64,000 nucleotides of DNA from Mariannaea sp. PMI_226 (lineage: Eukaryota; Ascomycota; Sordariomycetes; Hypocreales; Nectriaceae), in contig JANFOG010000004.1 of assembly GCA_024336345.1 (NCBI GenBank), positions 992,001 through 1,056,000 of the forward strand, given 5' to 3'. Within the stretch, counting starts at the first letter, position 1. The number at the start of each line of letters is the position of its first letter. Below are positions 24,067-36,718 of the stretch, in pieces. The notes under the pieces were generated by a model. The model did no database searches and was not told where the DNA came from. It saw only the letters and a program-made list of their open reading frames with translations. Position numbers and translations under genes: made by a program.

Positions 24067-25802
24067 TCATTGTTCCTTAGCCTCCCAGAACGCCACTCGT
24101 ACTCCTTGACCTGGTGATAGCACGATATCTGCCTTGAGCATGGGCTTCCCGTTGTCAATCTCATTCATGTAGCTCACCACTTTCTCATACCTCTGAAACA
24201 TGCGGCAAAGAACGTAACCCATCTCTGTCAACGCAAACTGTTGCCCAATACAAATTCGTGGGCCAGCGTTGAAAGGAATGTACTCGTGAGGCTTTGGGTG
24301 CCAGTGTGCCCATCGGTCGGGACTAAAGACGTCTGGGTCCGCGAACGTATCGGAAACAGGGGGGTAGAGATCAGCACGTCGCTGCATCACCAATGTAGAG
24401 TAGGCAATGGGCGTATCTTTGAGAACTGGGAGTGGCTCCTTGCCGTCTGGGCCACCACCGGTAGGAAGTGTTGTGTCCTTGAGGGCCAGACGAACGTTGA
24501 AAGGAACAGCAGGATACAGGCGTAGAGTTTCGTTCAAAATAGCCTTGAGGTATGTCATATTCTTGAGGTCATCGTATGTCGGGGTCCTGGTTGGCCCAAG
24601 AGTCTCGAGCAATTCAGCTCGCAATTTCACAACAACTTCTGGATGGCGACCAAGCTCATACAATGCCCAGGACAGAGTGCACGCAGTAGTATCACGACCA
24701 GCAATGAGAATACTCATAATCTGGTCGCGCAGGACGGTGCGGTCGCGGGTAAAACCGGCTAGTGCGTGGAGGAAGGTGTAGCTGTGATCTTCCTTTGACT
24801 TGAGGGCCAGCTCTTCGGGGCTCATTCGTAGGGCGCGTTCGATGTAGAAATTGATAAACTCATGGACCACACGAAGGTGCCGCCAAAAGGCGAATTTGGG
24901 ATACAAGGGCCGTGCCTTGGCAGTTCGAGCAATGATATTTTGGATATGCTGGACCTGATTGAAGGCTTCGGCGAATGGTTGCACGGGTGTCCTAATATGC
25001 CGTTTAGCTTCTTGGGTCTTCAAAAGCAGCTTGAAAATTAGGCGGTACTTACGTTAGAGATTTGATATCACATCCAAGAAGGAATTCAGTAGCCACATCA
25101 AGTGTATAACGGAAGAACAAATCGCTGACATCCAAGACTCTCCCGTTTACGCGATGCATTTCCACGTCCTGACTCTCACTCTCCAAGGGTCCCCCATTCG
25201 CAATGGCCCTGAACAAGGTCTGCATATGCGACTCAAAGCTGTCTAAGTCGCTGACGCGGTCACGAGTGAACTGCGGTCGGATAAGCTGGCGGCTTGCGTG
25301 CCACTGAGCTCCGTCGGTGGTAAAGATGCTGTCGCCTAGAAAGTCTTTCCACTCGTCGTGGAAAGGTTTCCCCTTGCCATAGTCGCTGAACTGTGTGGCC
25401 AAGATAGCCTTGAGGTTTGCTGGGTCGGCAGTGAAGATGACACGCATATTCAGGATTCGTCCTTCACAGGTCCAGGAGTTTACGGGTTTAAAGAAGGCAT
25501 TGCGCCAGAACTCGAGGTTCTCGTGTCTTATTGTTGCACGGATTGTTCGATATAGGTGGTCCAGACCTAAGTAAGCAGTATGAATATTGGGAACAGGAGG
25601 CAATAGTATCGTGGCTTGCTATGGAAAAAAACATACCAAAGGGAACATAGCTCTGAGCAGAAGGGCCATAGTTTCCTAATTTCTTGATGCGCCGGTGTTC
25701 ATCAATGCGGGATATGATGTGCCAGACGATCAAGGAGCCGATGATGAAGGCGGAGATGGTCTTGAAGGAGACTCTGTTGAGGAACGCCTCAACTAAACCC
25801 AT
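24067..25802 (-). CDS. Cytochrome P450, CYP52-like (alkane / fatty-acid hydroxylase type)
   Basis: This is a microsomal monooxygenase; CYP52 enzymes hydroxylate the terminal carbon of alkanes and fatty acids. Three exons, 25802-25637, 25566-25053 and 24991-24067, have introns of 70 and 61 nt and give 534 aa. An N-terminal membrane anchor spans about residues 15-31. The I-helix AGRDTT (about 324-329) is followed by the K-helix ETLR (381-384), the FSPDRW motif, and the heme loop FNAGPRICIG with Cys about 474. The splice at 24991/25053 gives the SL-T-TPVQPFAEAF junction typical of the family. Family assignment is from remembered CYP52 conservation, and the substrate is unproven. The leader upstream of the ATG (25803 to about 25910) is strongly pyrimidine-rich on the coding strand. 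Confidence 0.92.
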
Positions 25803-28663
25803 GGTTGATATTGTGATGGATGTAATGAAAGACAAGAGACGAACGACACGAGAGTGAGAACGAGAGTGAGGACGAGAGAAACAGAAAGAGAATGAGAAAG
25901 AGAGATAATTTGCAAAAAGTCTAATAGGAGAATTGACGATGGCTAGGAATGATGCTGTAGGCGAAAGAAGTGAGGATTCAGCATGAAGAAACGCGGCCCA
26001 GGGACCTCTTAGGGCATCCCAGTTGGTAAACGTTGAAGCACCCACCTAAGGCATAAAGGTAATGCAGGCTGTCAATGTCTATCAAGCAAAGTACAAAGTA
26101 CCTTGGGTATTATTTGGCAGGAGAATGGGTGGGTTTCAAGTCAACATCAGTTGGGAAGGAGCAACGTAAAAGTAGTAGATAAGGTAAGGCAGGTAATATA
26201 AGGTAGGCAGTTGGGAACAACCGGATGGGAGATGGAATGAGCCTAATATATCATCACAAATAGTAAGAACTCTACCCGTCTCAAAAGCTACGCCAATGCA
26301 AGAGCCAAAGCGACGATGATGAGCTTGGCGCAGGCATGTCTCTGTTTTCCGACCAGTCTAATGCCATCTGGGTTAATCGACCTTGAGGTAAGTTACCGCC
26401 AAAACAGCCATCCAGGAACGGAGTCCTGAGGACGAACCGACTGCCCGTTTGAATTGGCGACATGAAAGAACAGATCATATCGGACTGCATAAGACCGGGC
26501 AGGCAGCGGATGAGGGGAATACCAAGTATGCCACTTTCAGATGCTTGTCCCGGTCATGAGATTGGGATTAGAACTGCTGTTTGCCGAGGCGTTTGCTTTG
26601 AGCTTGGGGTAGGTGTGGCGGCCACGATGGCGGGGTAAGGGACGGCTGAAGAAGTGCCAATCCTTTTTGTTACCTTTTTTTTTCCAGAGGCGATTGACTT
26701 GGCTGGCAGCGTATGAAATGAACCCTTCATACAGCCATGAAACCCACAAGTCACCCTCCCCAAGGTCTGGGCCAAGGTCATGGGGGAACTCGACGTAGGA
26801 GTTCGGACTAAGAAAGACGATCAGGCTTCCGCAATGGGCAAGAGACCAACAAAGCCTGTCGATCCCTTTCTTCGCCCTGTCCCGAGGGCATTTGAACTCA
26901 AGCGATGAATACCCTTTGTTGGTGGATATATATTGACTATTTGCTGGAGCAATCCACCCTGCTTCTTTACCCCAGGTTTTCGCGGAGAATATCTATCCCC
27001 TGCTGTTGCCATGGAATCTGTGCTGGCTTTCGATCGCGAACATGGCTCGAGCCAACCACCCCCCGGGCTTCCCCGGATTTTGCAACTTGATGTGGACCGC
27101 GATGTCCCGACTCGAAGGAGATGAAAGAAGAGATGCTAGATATTCATGACGCAGCTATTCCTTCGTGTCCACCTATAGGGTTAAAGTGGGTGGGTGGTAT
27201 TTACTCAAACCCACCCTGAAAGCAACGGCGTCTGCACCATCACATGCTGCGACCAGACTGCTACGCCGGGCCCCGCGGGGATCCGAAGTGTGCAACTGGT
27301 AGCTAAGGGAAGGGAGAGGTAGTCCAATCCCTTCTCCGCTCAACGTCACCATGCCGCATTGTATTCACCCTGGAGATTCAAAAGAGCACCGGTGGTTGGC
27401 CCACACCGCCGGCTTGACGGTTTGACCCTGAGCTCCGTCCGGGTCCCGCGTTTTCGTACCACACTCCACTTTGTCGGAGCCGGATGACCCCCGTTCAGGA
27501 GCCGCGAGACCCCGGCGTCAGCACATTAACGACGACAAAGATTTGGCTTCACACGGCGAATTACATGCACATGGATACCCTGAACTATTTCTTTGAAGAT
27601 TGTGTCAACTTGGTGTCGCTGCGCTTGCGCCGATGTCCACCCCACGTTTCCGGGCCTCTGCTCAGACATGTATCGACTTGGTTGAAGTTCCAGTTGCTCC
27701 TGTCACTGTACGCCGGAGCTGTTAACGCTTGAAGCTCCAATTGGAAGGACGGAATACTTTTACTTTTTGGGCACGGAGTTGACTACTCCGTACGTTTAGG
27801 GAGATGTCATCCATCCATATTAGTCATGGACGAACAGGGACAGGCCAACTATCCAACCCTGGTCTAGTCCTGGGCTTTTTCTGTTGAAAAGTTGCTGTAG
27901 ACGTTGAAGGTGATAGTCAGAAAGCGATGAGAAGTATCATGGGTAATAACGTAACATATGTAGTTGATGTTCATGCGAGTAAATAATAGTGTGATACCTT
28001 GAGTAATTGCTATGTGAATAGCAATTACGGCTGGTGAGTCTGCCAACATTACGGGGCGCACTACTGACTCGCTCATAAGTTCGTCCTTCCGCATCCACAT
28101 GAAACTTCCGGCCGCCCCCCTGACATCGAGGAGGAGATATGAAGCATACTCTCAAATGACCTCATCCTTCTGGGATTATTAATTACTTAGTGTCCTGATA
28201 TGGCACTAGCCTCTCATTCTCTCTCTGCAATGGGATCGTCGCAACGTAACACTGGACCAGATGTTGTGTATCCAGTGTAACGACCAACTGGGACCTTACC
28301 ATCTATCACACACATTTCATTTTACTCGATGCTACCAGCATTTCATCTCACTTTCTGCTGAGGAACCCGTTCTCTCAGCACCCATCACTATGAAATGGGG
28401 CGAGTCACCTGGGCAGATTATTTGCCAAATCGTGGAAAAACCACAAAGCTGTCTTGGTATCTTCATGTCATTAGACGCTGTTATAGACCAATCCTTAGCT
28501 AACCTATGTACATGTAAATCGAAAAAAAAGAAGAAGTAAAAAAAGAGCCGTTTTAACATTTCCATTCCCATTAATCCTATCGCTTGCAAGTTGCAGCTGC
28601 AGAAGTTATTGAAGTCGACATTGATGTCGGGGTCGGGCGAGCATGCCCATGCGCCTCGTCTCT
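25803..28663. other. P450 promoter and 2.8 kb intergenic region, no gene supported
   Basis: The first about 110 nt are a CT-rich tract on the P450 coding strand. Further on, GGTAAGGCAGGTAATATAAGGTAGG-like words cluster near 26180-26208 and a TACTCCGTA copy lies at about 27786. Short open frames on both strands have no recognisable family. The last about 450 nt before 28664 are AT-rich and lie downstream of the hexosaminidase stop. Confidence 0.45.
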
Positions 28664-30572
28664 CTAAGACAAAACCATGGCGCACTCTGTAGCATTGCCC
28701 TGGGTACAGAAGGGCATCTTGATGGGCGACGCCCTCACGCCTCTGGCCACCATGCGCTCTCGCATCTCTGACAGGCGCGGCGCAGCGTCGTACTGAGATC
28801 GGTTGTGGCCCGAGGAGTCCACACGGCCAGACCAGAGAACCTCAGCAGCGGCGGCAGCGCGTGGCCATGCGAGGTTGTCCAGGTTGATGGGGTCGATGGT
28901 CTCGGCCCACAGGGCAACTTCACCGCCGAGGACGTTCTTGGCTGACTTCGCAGAGAGACCGGCGGCTGGGTCGTGCGAGTAAACGAGCTGCCAGCTCTTG
29001 GCGGGGCCACACCAGTCGTTGAAGGGGTAGAAAGTCTGGAAGGCCTCGCCGTTGTCAAAGTTGAGCCACTGGCCTCGGCCACAGTCGAGGTACTGCGAAT
29101 TCATGTTAGCTTAATGAGCTCACTAATACACGTGGGCGGGCTGAATGTTAAAATAGGTTGCATTCACTTACCCAGAAGTTGTAATCGCTGTCAATGACCT
29201 TGTGGCCGGCATCAGCCAGGTTCTTGACAGCAGGTCCACCAAGCCACGACTGAACGACGACGTCCTTGCCGAGAGTCAAGTTCCACTGAGTAATGTGCTC
29301 CTCCCAGACCAAGGGTGTCAAGCCGGCCTTGCGAACCTTGTTGTGGGTGTAGTCGACAAACTTCTGCAGGAGAGGGCGCAAGACCTTGGTGTCGTTGGAC
29401 TTGATACCGGGATCGAGTCTAGAGTCGTTGGCGTTGAGCTCGTCACCGCCAGTGTGGAAGTAGGCAGTGTAAGGTGAGATACGAGGGAAGAGATCGGCGA
29501 ACAACTTGTCGAGGAAGCTAAAGACGTCGGAGCTGTTCAGACGGAGAGCACCACAAGGAGGCTCAGCACACCACCATTGATAGGGCTTCTCGTTGTAAGC
29601 GACAACGAGGTCCTTGTAAGCAAGCTCAACAACACCAATGTGGCCGGGCATGTCAATCTCCATGACGACCTCAACGCCACGCTGGATACCGTATTCATAG
29701 ATGTGCTGGATATCCTGGGGAGAGTATGATAGACCCTTGCGGTAGGCTCCCTGTTCAGCTAGCTTGGGAAGGGCGGGGATCTCGAGGGGCCAGGACTGGG
29801 AGTCAGTGATGTGAAGGTGCAGACGGTTCATCTTGTTCCAGGCCATGGCATCGATAGTGCGCTCAATATCCTTAACCTCGAACCACGAGCGGGCGACGTC
29901 CATCAGGATACCTCGGTGGGGATACTTAGGCTTGTCCTGGATAGCAACAGGGGCGTGGGGTGTGTACCAGTAGTTACCCTCGCTGTGCTTGAAGAAGAGC
30001 TGGAGGAAGGACTCGAGAGCGTGGAGCACACCCACCGAAGTCTTGGCCTTGATGAGAGCCTTACCATTGGCACTAAGGGTTAGGGAGTACGACTCGTCGA
30101 CTTCGCCAGCGAGAGGCTTGAATGTGGAGGTGTCGTCCTTTCCGGTCTGTGTGATCTGGATCGACTTGACAAAAGTCTTGGTCTTGTGGACATTGGGCTC
30201 AAAGTCGGAATGACGGGGCCGGAGCTTCCAAGGAACAAAGTTGTCCTCAAAGATGGCCTGGAAAGCACGAGATACGCCGGCCTGGACGATGTCTTTGCTC
30301 TTGAACTTGGGGCCAGGGGCGGAGTAGCCGCTTGTATAGGAAATCTGTTGATTAAATAACGTCTCAGCATCGGGTGGCACACCAGGAATAGCACAATCAC
30401 AAGAGCAACCGGGAGGATTCCAGCGTACAGATTCACCGTTGTAGGTAACATCAACGGTACGATCAATGAAGAGGACCTTGTCTCCAGTGGAAACGTCCTG
30501 AGGCACCGGCCATATAGCATTGACGGGCGTGAGCGCGAGGGCTGCCACGGCCAGGATAGTCTTGGACCACAT
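28664..30572 (-). CDS. Secreted beta-N-acetylhexosaminidase, GH20 (exochitinase/chitobiase)
   Basis: This enzyme releases terminal N-acetylglucosamine from chitooligosaccharides, outside the cell or in the wall. Two exons, 30572-29172 and 29092-28664, are joined in phase 0 across a 79-nt intron, giving 609 aa. A signal peptide covers residues 1-19, with predicted cleavage after TPVNA. An N-terminal GH20b-type domain precedes the catalytic barrel: HRGILMDVARSWF, then LHLHITDSQSWPLE, EIDMPGHIG and HTGGDELN (about 373-380), with the catalytic Asp-Glu pair at about 377-378. The second exon supplies VLWSGRVDSSGHN near the end of the barrel. Several NxT/NxS sites suggest N-glycosylation. Such genes are usually induced by chitin or GlcNAc, which the sequence alone does not show. 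Confidence 0.96.
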
Positions 30573-33500
30573 GGCTGGCGGAGTTTTTTTTGTGTAAGTT
30601 GATGACTCCGAATAAATAAGGTGAAGCTATCAGTAGGTAGAGAGAAGGGAAAGGAAACTGGTCTGGAAGGGAGTTCCAGAGGAAGGGAATATATGTATCA
30701 AAATCCAGAGGAGTCGTGATGTCCGGGGAAACGCAGTTAATTAAATAAGGTAGATGCCAGCATATAGAAGGATGGGCATATGAGAGGGACTTGTCTGTGC
30801 AATGCAGAGCCCCCCGACCCCTTCACTCCCGTAAGATTTATTGGATAGGATCCTCTTGTCATGCAAGGGCCCCCCTACCCAGCCACGGGAGGCGCCCAGT
30901 AGCTGGCGACTGTAGTGGAGGAGCGCTCCGAATGGTGAGATCTGCAGGAGCTAAGATCCTGGTGGAGGAGGGAGTACTTTGCCCTCCACTGTAATTACCT
31001 CCGTGTAGGCTATGCCTGGAGGTAACTTAATTGCTGTATGGGGACAGAAGTCTCAGTGCTGCTATGCTGTGCTGTGTTGTCTCTTACACCCCCCTTCTCA
31101 GCTTTAGCGTTTCTGTGCTGTGCTGGACGTGCAGTGCTTGTGTGCGTGAGCGTGTGCGTGTGCGATTTTGACGGGTAGCTTGAAGTCGACCGAAATTGAA
31201 TGACGAGAAGGATGCGAGAGATACCAGAGGATACAACGCAATGGACTGTAGCGCCGCCGGGGAGATGATGTCGGACAAGGTCGCGCAACGTTACAACAAG
31301 CACCCCCCAAAAAAAAATAAAGACGGATGCAAGAGGTGATCGACGGGATTGTTGGAGAGAGGTGGTACTTGGTGGACTACAGTAATCATGCAGCTTGACC
31401 AAGAAGGGAGGTTGGTTGGTTGGTAGGCACAAGACATGCACGATGGGCAACAATGAAAGAAGCAATTGATACTGTTGCTTTGTCTCTTTGGACGTCTCTT
31501 GGCTTGTTGCTGTTGCTTTGCAGGGCTGTTTGGTGCCTTGTTGCTACCGTAGCACGACTGTCGACTCTTTGTGTTCCCTCCCGTACGTCCTTGTCCAACA
31601 GTCGGCTCGGCTTTGTTGGAGGCGTAGAAAGTAAGGTATCAATCAGTTTACCGGTCTGGCGTGTGACCTCAGCTGGGAGTGGATTGCAGTCAGGTCATGC
31701 GGTCAATCCGATCAGTCGGACTTTGTTTGAGAATATGCTTGTAAGGCTTGAAAGTTGGGACGAATTCATCCAGCTCAACCCACGATCAAGCCCATCCAGT
31801 GGAAGCGGATTGTTTGACGGCGCTACCAATCAACGTTGGCGATGGCTCAGGCGATGGCACGGGCGATGGCGCTGGGGGGGAAAAAAAGCCCGTTCGCTGG
31901 TCTCAGCCCTGGTTGGGTGCTATAATTGTAACGGGCAGGCTTGGGGGACGGGCTTGGGGGGCTGAACTGGGGTTTATTGCGAGGTAGTTTAATTAATGCC
32001 GAAAAGTCCTGCAGCTGTCCAGTCGATCAAGTCAGCCGGGCTTTATTTGACGCAAAAGGGGAATACGGACGGCAGCAGGGCGGAGCCGCCTCGTCGAATG
32101 GATGCCCGCCAGACAGAGACTTGATGCAGCCCGTCAGCACCAAAGAGAAACACGCACGGCAAAAGTCACCGCTTTGCCGCCGAAGGGGGCGCGTTTGGGC
32201 GTGTTCTGGACTTCTTTTTTGATCTTGAAGTGAGGCTTTGTGGCTTGACTGAATTTTTTTTCTCTCTTTCTTTGCAGATGGTTCGCTCAGTTTGGGATTG
32301 ATTGAAACAGGGACCATAAGACAATCTGCACATATGACGGTGTACAAGCTGTACAGGCATGCATGATATGTTGGTGTGCCGCACGGGAAGGGGGGAAGAG
32401 AAATTTCTATCGGCTCTCGCCCAGCCTTATGATATGAAGAGCGACAGACAATCACATCCACCGAAATGACATCGGGGCATCGCACACGAGACTCTATCGC
32501 TGCCCAGTCACACTTTCACGCCTCTGGTCAACGACCTCATCATCTTCATACCGAGAAGAATCCAAGTTGGTCGTATTGGAAGGGCTGACAAACATTGTCA
32601 ATCATGCATGCATCATCCGATCCACTGTCTAAGTAAAGACTCAAGATGGTCGCCGCTCACAGGCGTCATCCTCACTCCATCAATGCGTTGCAGGTCGTGC
32701 TTGAGCTTGGCCGTGCTCCCCGCCAGCCCAGTATTTTACTCCATACACAGCAGTACGTACTTCGTATTTTTCTTTCCTTTTCCCCTCACTGCTCTCCAAT
32801 AGTCGGTCATAGCTTGATGTTTGATGTCAGATAACATCATCATTTCTTGGAAACTACTCAAGTGTGGGCGAAGGATTCTTGGATGACTTCCAATAGGGGA
32901 GGCCCAATTTCCCTAGAGTCATGAGGAGGGTTGCATCTACAACGCCCAATAAATTTTTGATAAACACAAAACGGCCACTCTTAGTTTGCGTCTCATTCTC
33001 GCCCACGGCATATGCACAAATGGAACAACTGGTCCATGTACATATGGTTCATGTGATGGCCACGACAAGCGGTCCATGAATAAAGAAGAAGGCATGATGC
33101 AGGATCATAAATACTTATATTGTGGTAATAGATGGCCACCCAGATGTGGCCAAATCCGTAGCTGATTATCAATACATCCAGCCCTGCCTTTCAAATGTCA
33201 TGAGACGTGAATTTTTTCTTTTTCTTTTTTGAGTAGATCTCGCCTACCAACTCGACCCAAGATGGTCTCTTTTTTATGTCATGCTCTGCTCGTTGATGTG
33301 TATAGTACTATGTAGGTCATTGCTGTGGAGAGTCTTACGCAACAAGTGACGACAAGAGATAAAACTGCCGAGACACGACGACGGGGACGACGGGAATTTA
33401 AAACTTAGGTAATTGAAAAGTACTTTATTTCCTTTCTTAGGTTCCAAAGCGGTGTACGAAGACACGTCGTGAATAGCAAATGCCTGACCTCGTAGATGGC

Positions 33501-34422
33501 AAATACCTGCTGTTTGTTCACCATTCGCTGTCATTCAGGCTCTCCATCACTTTCAAAGTCACTCCAAATCCACATAATAAACTGATTTAACAGCTGAGTT
33601 TATTCCATGCGACGCAATCAGTGATCGGCTATTACAACTAGCAAATGCCGAAATGCTGGGCCAATATGGCCGACGAAGGATGACAACCTAGCACATAAAC
33701 CCTGACTAATCACCGCCTCCAGTCGGCCCCTCGAAAGCTATCAGGACTTAAGAAGACAAAGGATATGCCCAAAATATGCTTGGGGGTTAGCTACCTCCGT
33801 CACAGAGAACATTCTGGGTTGTTCATCGAAAAAAAAAAAAAAAAGAGATTAATTTTTCTTTGTTGCCTTCACATATTCATTCTTCATCTACAAAGAGCGT
33901 CACATAAGGTGTCTCGTTGATTCGAAAGACCAAGCGCTCCTATATCAAATTGCTGATGAGAAATCAAGTTAGACTCTAAGCTCGGACTGGGGCCGTCGCG
34001 TCCCTGTACCTTACCAAACGGAGAAAGGTACAAAGATCCTAGTGCAGGTTCGCAGAAAACGGAGGTACCTTAGGTAATGCTGGCCAAACGGTTTGAACAA
34101 TGGTGTCCTGCACGTGACCGCCTCTGACCCATACTTTTCGACTTCTCCGTGACGCAGGCAGACCTTTACCACTTCAACCCAATCACCCCAAAAGCTTAGC
34201 TGCATCATCGCCACGTGAGAAAACCCGTCGCCTTGCAATCTACGACACGGCGCGAATCTATCTAGACTGCCACTGCGAGACTGCGATCGACTTTATCCCA
34301 CACAAGGCGAATTGCTACTGCTGCAAACAACGCGTATCTGAAAGCCGAAGCGTCCCAAGATTGCGGCGACTCCTCCCGCCACCCACTCAGCGACCCTTTC
34401 GCAGACCTTTCTCAACCTTCAA
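30573..34422. other. 3.85 kb intergenic region, hexosaminidase and Nab2 promoters, no gene supported
   Basis: This lies between two divergent genes. A GTGTGCGTGAGCGTG-type dinucleotide stretch lies near 31139-31165 and a poly-A run near 33829-33844. The 181-codon plus frame at 31420-31965 is low in conserved features and includes a tandem GATGGC-rich stretch, so I do not call it. From about 34210 the region upstream of Nab2 is CG-richer and contains CACGTG-like words (CACGTGAC at about 34111, CCACGTGAG at about 34211). Confidence 0.45.
30688..30697 (-). promoter_or_regulatory. Possible TATA element of the hexosaminidase gene
   Basis: A CATATATTCC word on the minus strand lies about 115-125 nt upstream of the hexosaminidase ATG, a plausible place for a TATA element. 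This rests on motif and position only. Confidence 0.25.
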
Positions 34423-35938
34423 ATGGCTGTCGAGGTCAACCTAGATACCCCCCTGGCGGAGGCGATCACCGCCGCCATCCAACCAAAGCTCCTCGAGGTT
34501 GGATGGGGTACTGGAGGCGCCGATGACTCCGCCCTCGCCGAGTACATTGTTCTCATGATTGTCAACGGCAAAACCCAAGAGCAGATTGCATCAGAGCTGT
34601 CTGGCGATCTACTAGGCCTCGGCCCTGACGACCCTAGCACGCTTGAATTCTCAAAATGGCTCTTTGAGCAGATAGACGCTCTCAACACACAACTGAATGG
34701 CGGTGATAACTCAATGGGTGCTGCTCAGGATGGCGCATCCGGCGAGATGGACACAGATATGGCTGCTGGCGATACATCAGAACTTAACGCGTATGTGTAC
34801 ATGCTTCCTTGATCTTCAAAATATGATTTACTAACAATGCGACAGACCTACTGGGCCTCGCTCAATGCGCAATGGCAACAATCGTGGCGGTCGAGATAAG
34901 CGCATGTTTGGCCACATGAACAAGGCCATGGATCGTTCAGGCGAAAGCTCCCTCCACCGCATCCGAGGCACAGGAAGTGAGCGCATCAACACTCATGGAC
35001 GTGCGCCGCCAACCGGCCCACGAGGACGAGGAGGAATGGGCCGAAACATGAACAACAACCGTGCTGCCAACATTCAGGCGGGCCTGACTGGCATGGCTGC
35101 GGGAGGCCCTCAGGCGCAATGGATGATGCAAGGAGGTCAGCCAAACCAGATGGAACTGGTTGCCATGCTTGAACAGCAGAACCAGATGATGTTTCAGCTA
35201 TCGCAACAACTAATGGCCAACGGTCACCAAAGTGGATTCGGGAATCAGCGTCGAGGAGGGAAGTTTGACAGGGATAACCGAAACAACAACAACAACAACA
35301 ACAACTTTCGCAGGAACCAGAACCGCGACAACAAGCCAGATGGAAATAAAGCCGCGGCTGAGGGCGAGGGCGAGGACGTGGAGATGGGAGGAGCTAAGCG
35401 CGACTCTAACTCCGACGACTCCGTTTGCAAGTACAACCTAAGCTGCACCAACAAGGCTTGTACATTCGCCCACCAGTCACCAGCCGCACCACCAGGTACC
35501 ACGATCGACCCCAACGACACGTGCAGCTTTGGCGCCGCTTGCAAGAATCGCAAATGTGTCGGCCGACACCCATCACCCGCGGCCAGGCTTGCCCACCAGG
35601 GCGAGCAGGACTGCAAGTTCTTCCCCAACTGTCACAACCCCCGATGTCCCTTCAAACATCCATCCATGCCTTTGTGCCGAAACGGTGCCGACTGCACCAC
35701 CGCCAACTGCAAGTTCACACACGTTAAGACAAAGTGCAAGTTCAACCCATGTCTCAACCCCACCTGTGCTTTCCAGCACGAGGAGGGACAGCAAGGAGGG
35801 TTCAAGGATAAGGTCTGGACCGCTCCGGGAGCTGATGAGCACGTCAGCGAGCGCAAGTTCGTGGACGAACAAGCGGGTGAGGAGTATGTCAAACCTGATG
35901 AGGAGGGAATGAGGCAGGACGCTGAGGTGATTGGCTGA
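34423..35938 (+). CDS. Nab2-like CCCH zinc-finger poly(A) RNA-binding protein
   Basis: This nuclear protein binds poly(A) tails, limits their length and helps mRNA export. Two exons, 34423-34790 and 34846-35938, have a 55-nt intron with a TACTAAC branch and give 486 aa. The N-terminal about 90 residues resemble the helical PWI-like Nab2 domain (EYIVLMIVNGKTQEQIASEL). An RGG/GRG-rich stretch (about residues 130-190) and a Gln/Met-rich segment follow, then an Asn run from an (AAC)n repeat. Five CCCH fingers stand at about 317-332, 349-364, 379-394, 400-415 and 420-434, with Cx5Cx4-5Cx3H-type spacing. Yeast Nab2 has seven, so this protein has a reduced array, as I recall for other filamentous fungi. 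The A/G-rich sequence just after the stop is not a long A tract like the autoregulatory one of yeast NAB2. Confidence 0.93.
35281..35306. repeat. (AAC)n microsatellite encoding Asn run in Nab2
   Basis: Eight tandem AAC codons, with flanking A-rich sequence, encode a poly-Asn run between the Arg/Gly-rich and zinc-finger regions of Nab2. It is in frame and probably length-variable between strains. Confidence 0.85.
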
Positions 35939-36718
35939 TGAAAAGGATATGGATTCTTGGGGAAGAAGAAATAAGAAGAAAAGGGATATGAATTGGACTC
36001 GGGCAACAGACGACACATTCAGGTTCATAGGACTTTTGCCAAGGAATTTTCTGATGACGAGACGGAGGGGATGTATTCGCTATGAAGGGAATGTACTATT
36101 ATGGCTGATTTGGAATGTCCTTTGCTTTGGGGGTGGTAAGAGCATGGAAAAAGGGCGTTTGGGAGTGTGGAGGGAACTTCTCAAGTTTGGTTGGGGGGAA
36201 CTTATGGCAACGAGGCATGACGAGGCACGATGAGGCACCGTCATGTTTTCCCTCTTTGACCGTTTTTATCTATATAGAGGCCTGGCCAAGAAAAAAACGA
36301 ATAGGCCAAAAGCTCGTGCTTTACTCTTTAATTTCTGGGTTGCACGATGGGGAAAAGAATGCAAGCTTGGGTTAATCGCCCTCACCCCCCAACACACACA
36401 AGATGTTTCCTGTTGCTTTATGTGAAGTGTGATTGATACATGAATTTCGATATTCCAATCTCTTCAAGAGAAATCTCAATATTGGCATCTCGTATAAATT
36501 AGTCATGATCATGATGAAAACGACGTCACCAGCTCGGGGCGGATAATGTCGGCCCCGGGCCCTCAAGTATGTAGCACCACTACTATTATATCAGCTTATT
36601 ATCACTGTAACTGTCCCGTCTCGTCCCACTTTCTACATCCCGCGATCCTCCCACGAGCAGCCCAGTCATGCCCAATTGAGGACTCGCCACGGGCCGTGAG
36701 CGTGCAAAATCTGCGGCT
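35939..36718. other. Intergenic region between Nab2 and protoporphyrinogen oxidase
   Basis: This holds about 0.78 kb of purine-rich Nab2 3' sequence followed by an AT-rich segment. A GC-richer stretch from about 36600 must contain the promoter and leader of the next gene. No other gene is visible. Confidence 0.5.

Noticed and set aside
31420..31965. 181-codon plus-strand open frame
   Set aside because: Its end is built from a GATGGC-type repeat and it has no domain or intron context. Treated as noncoding.
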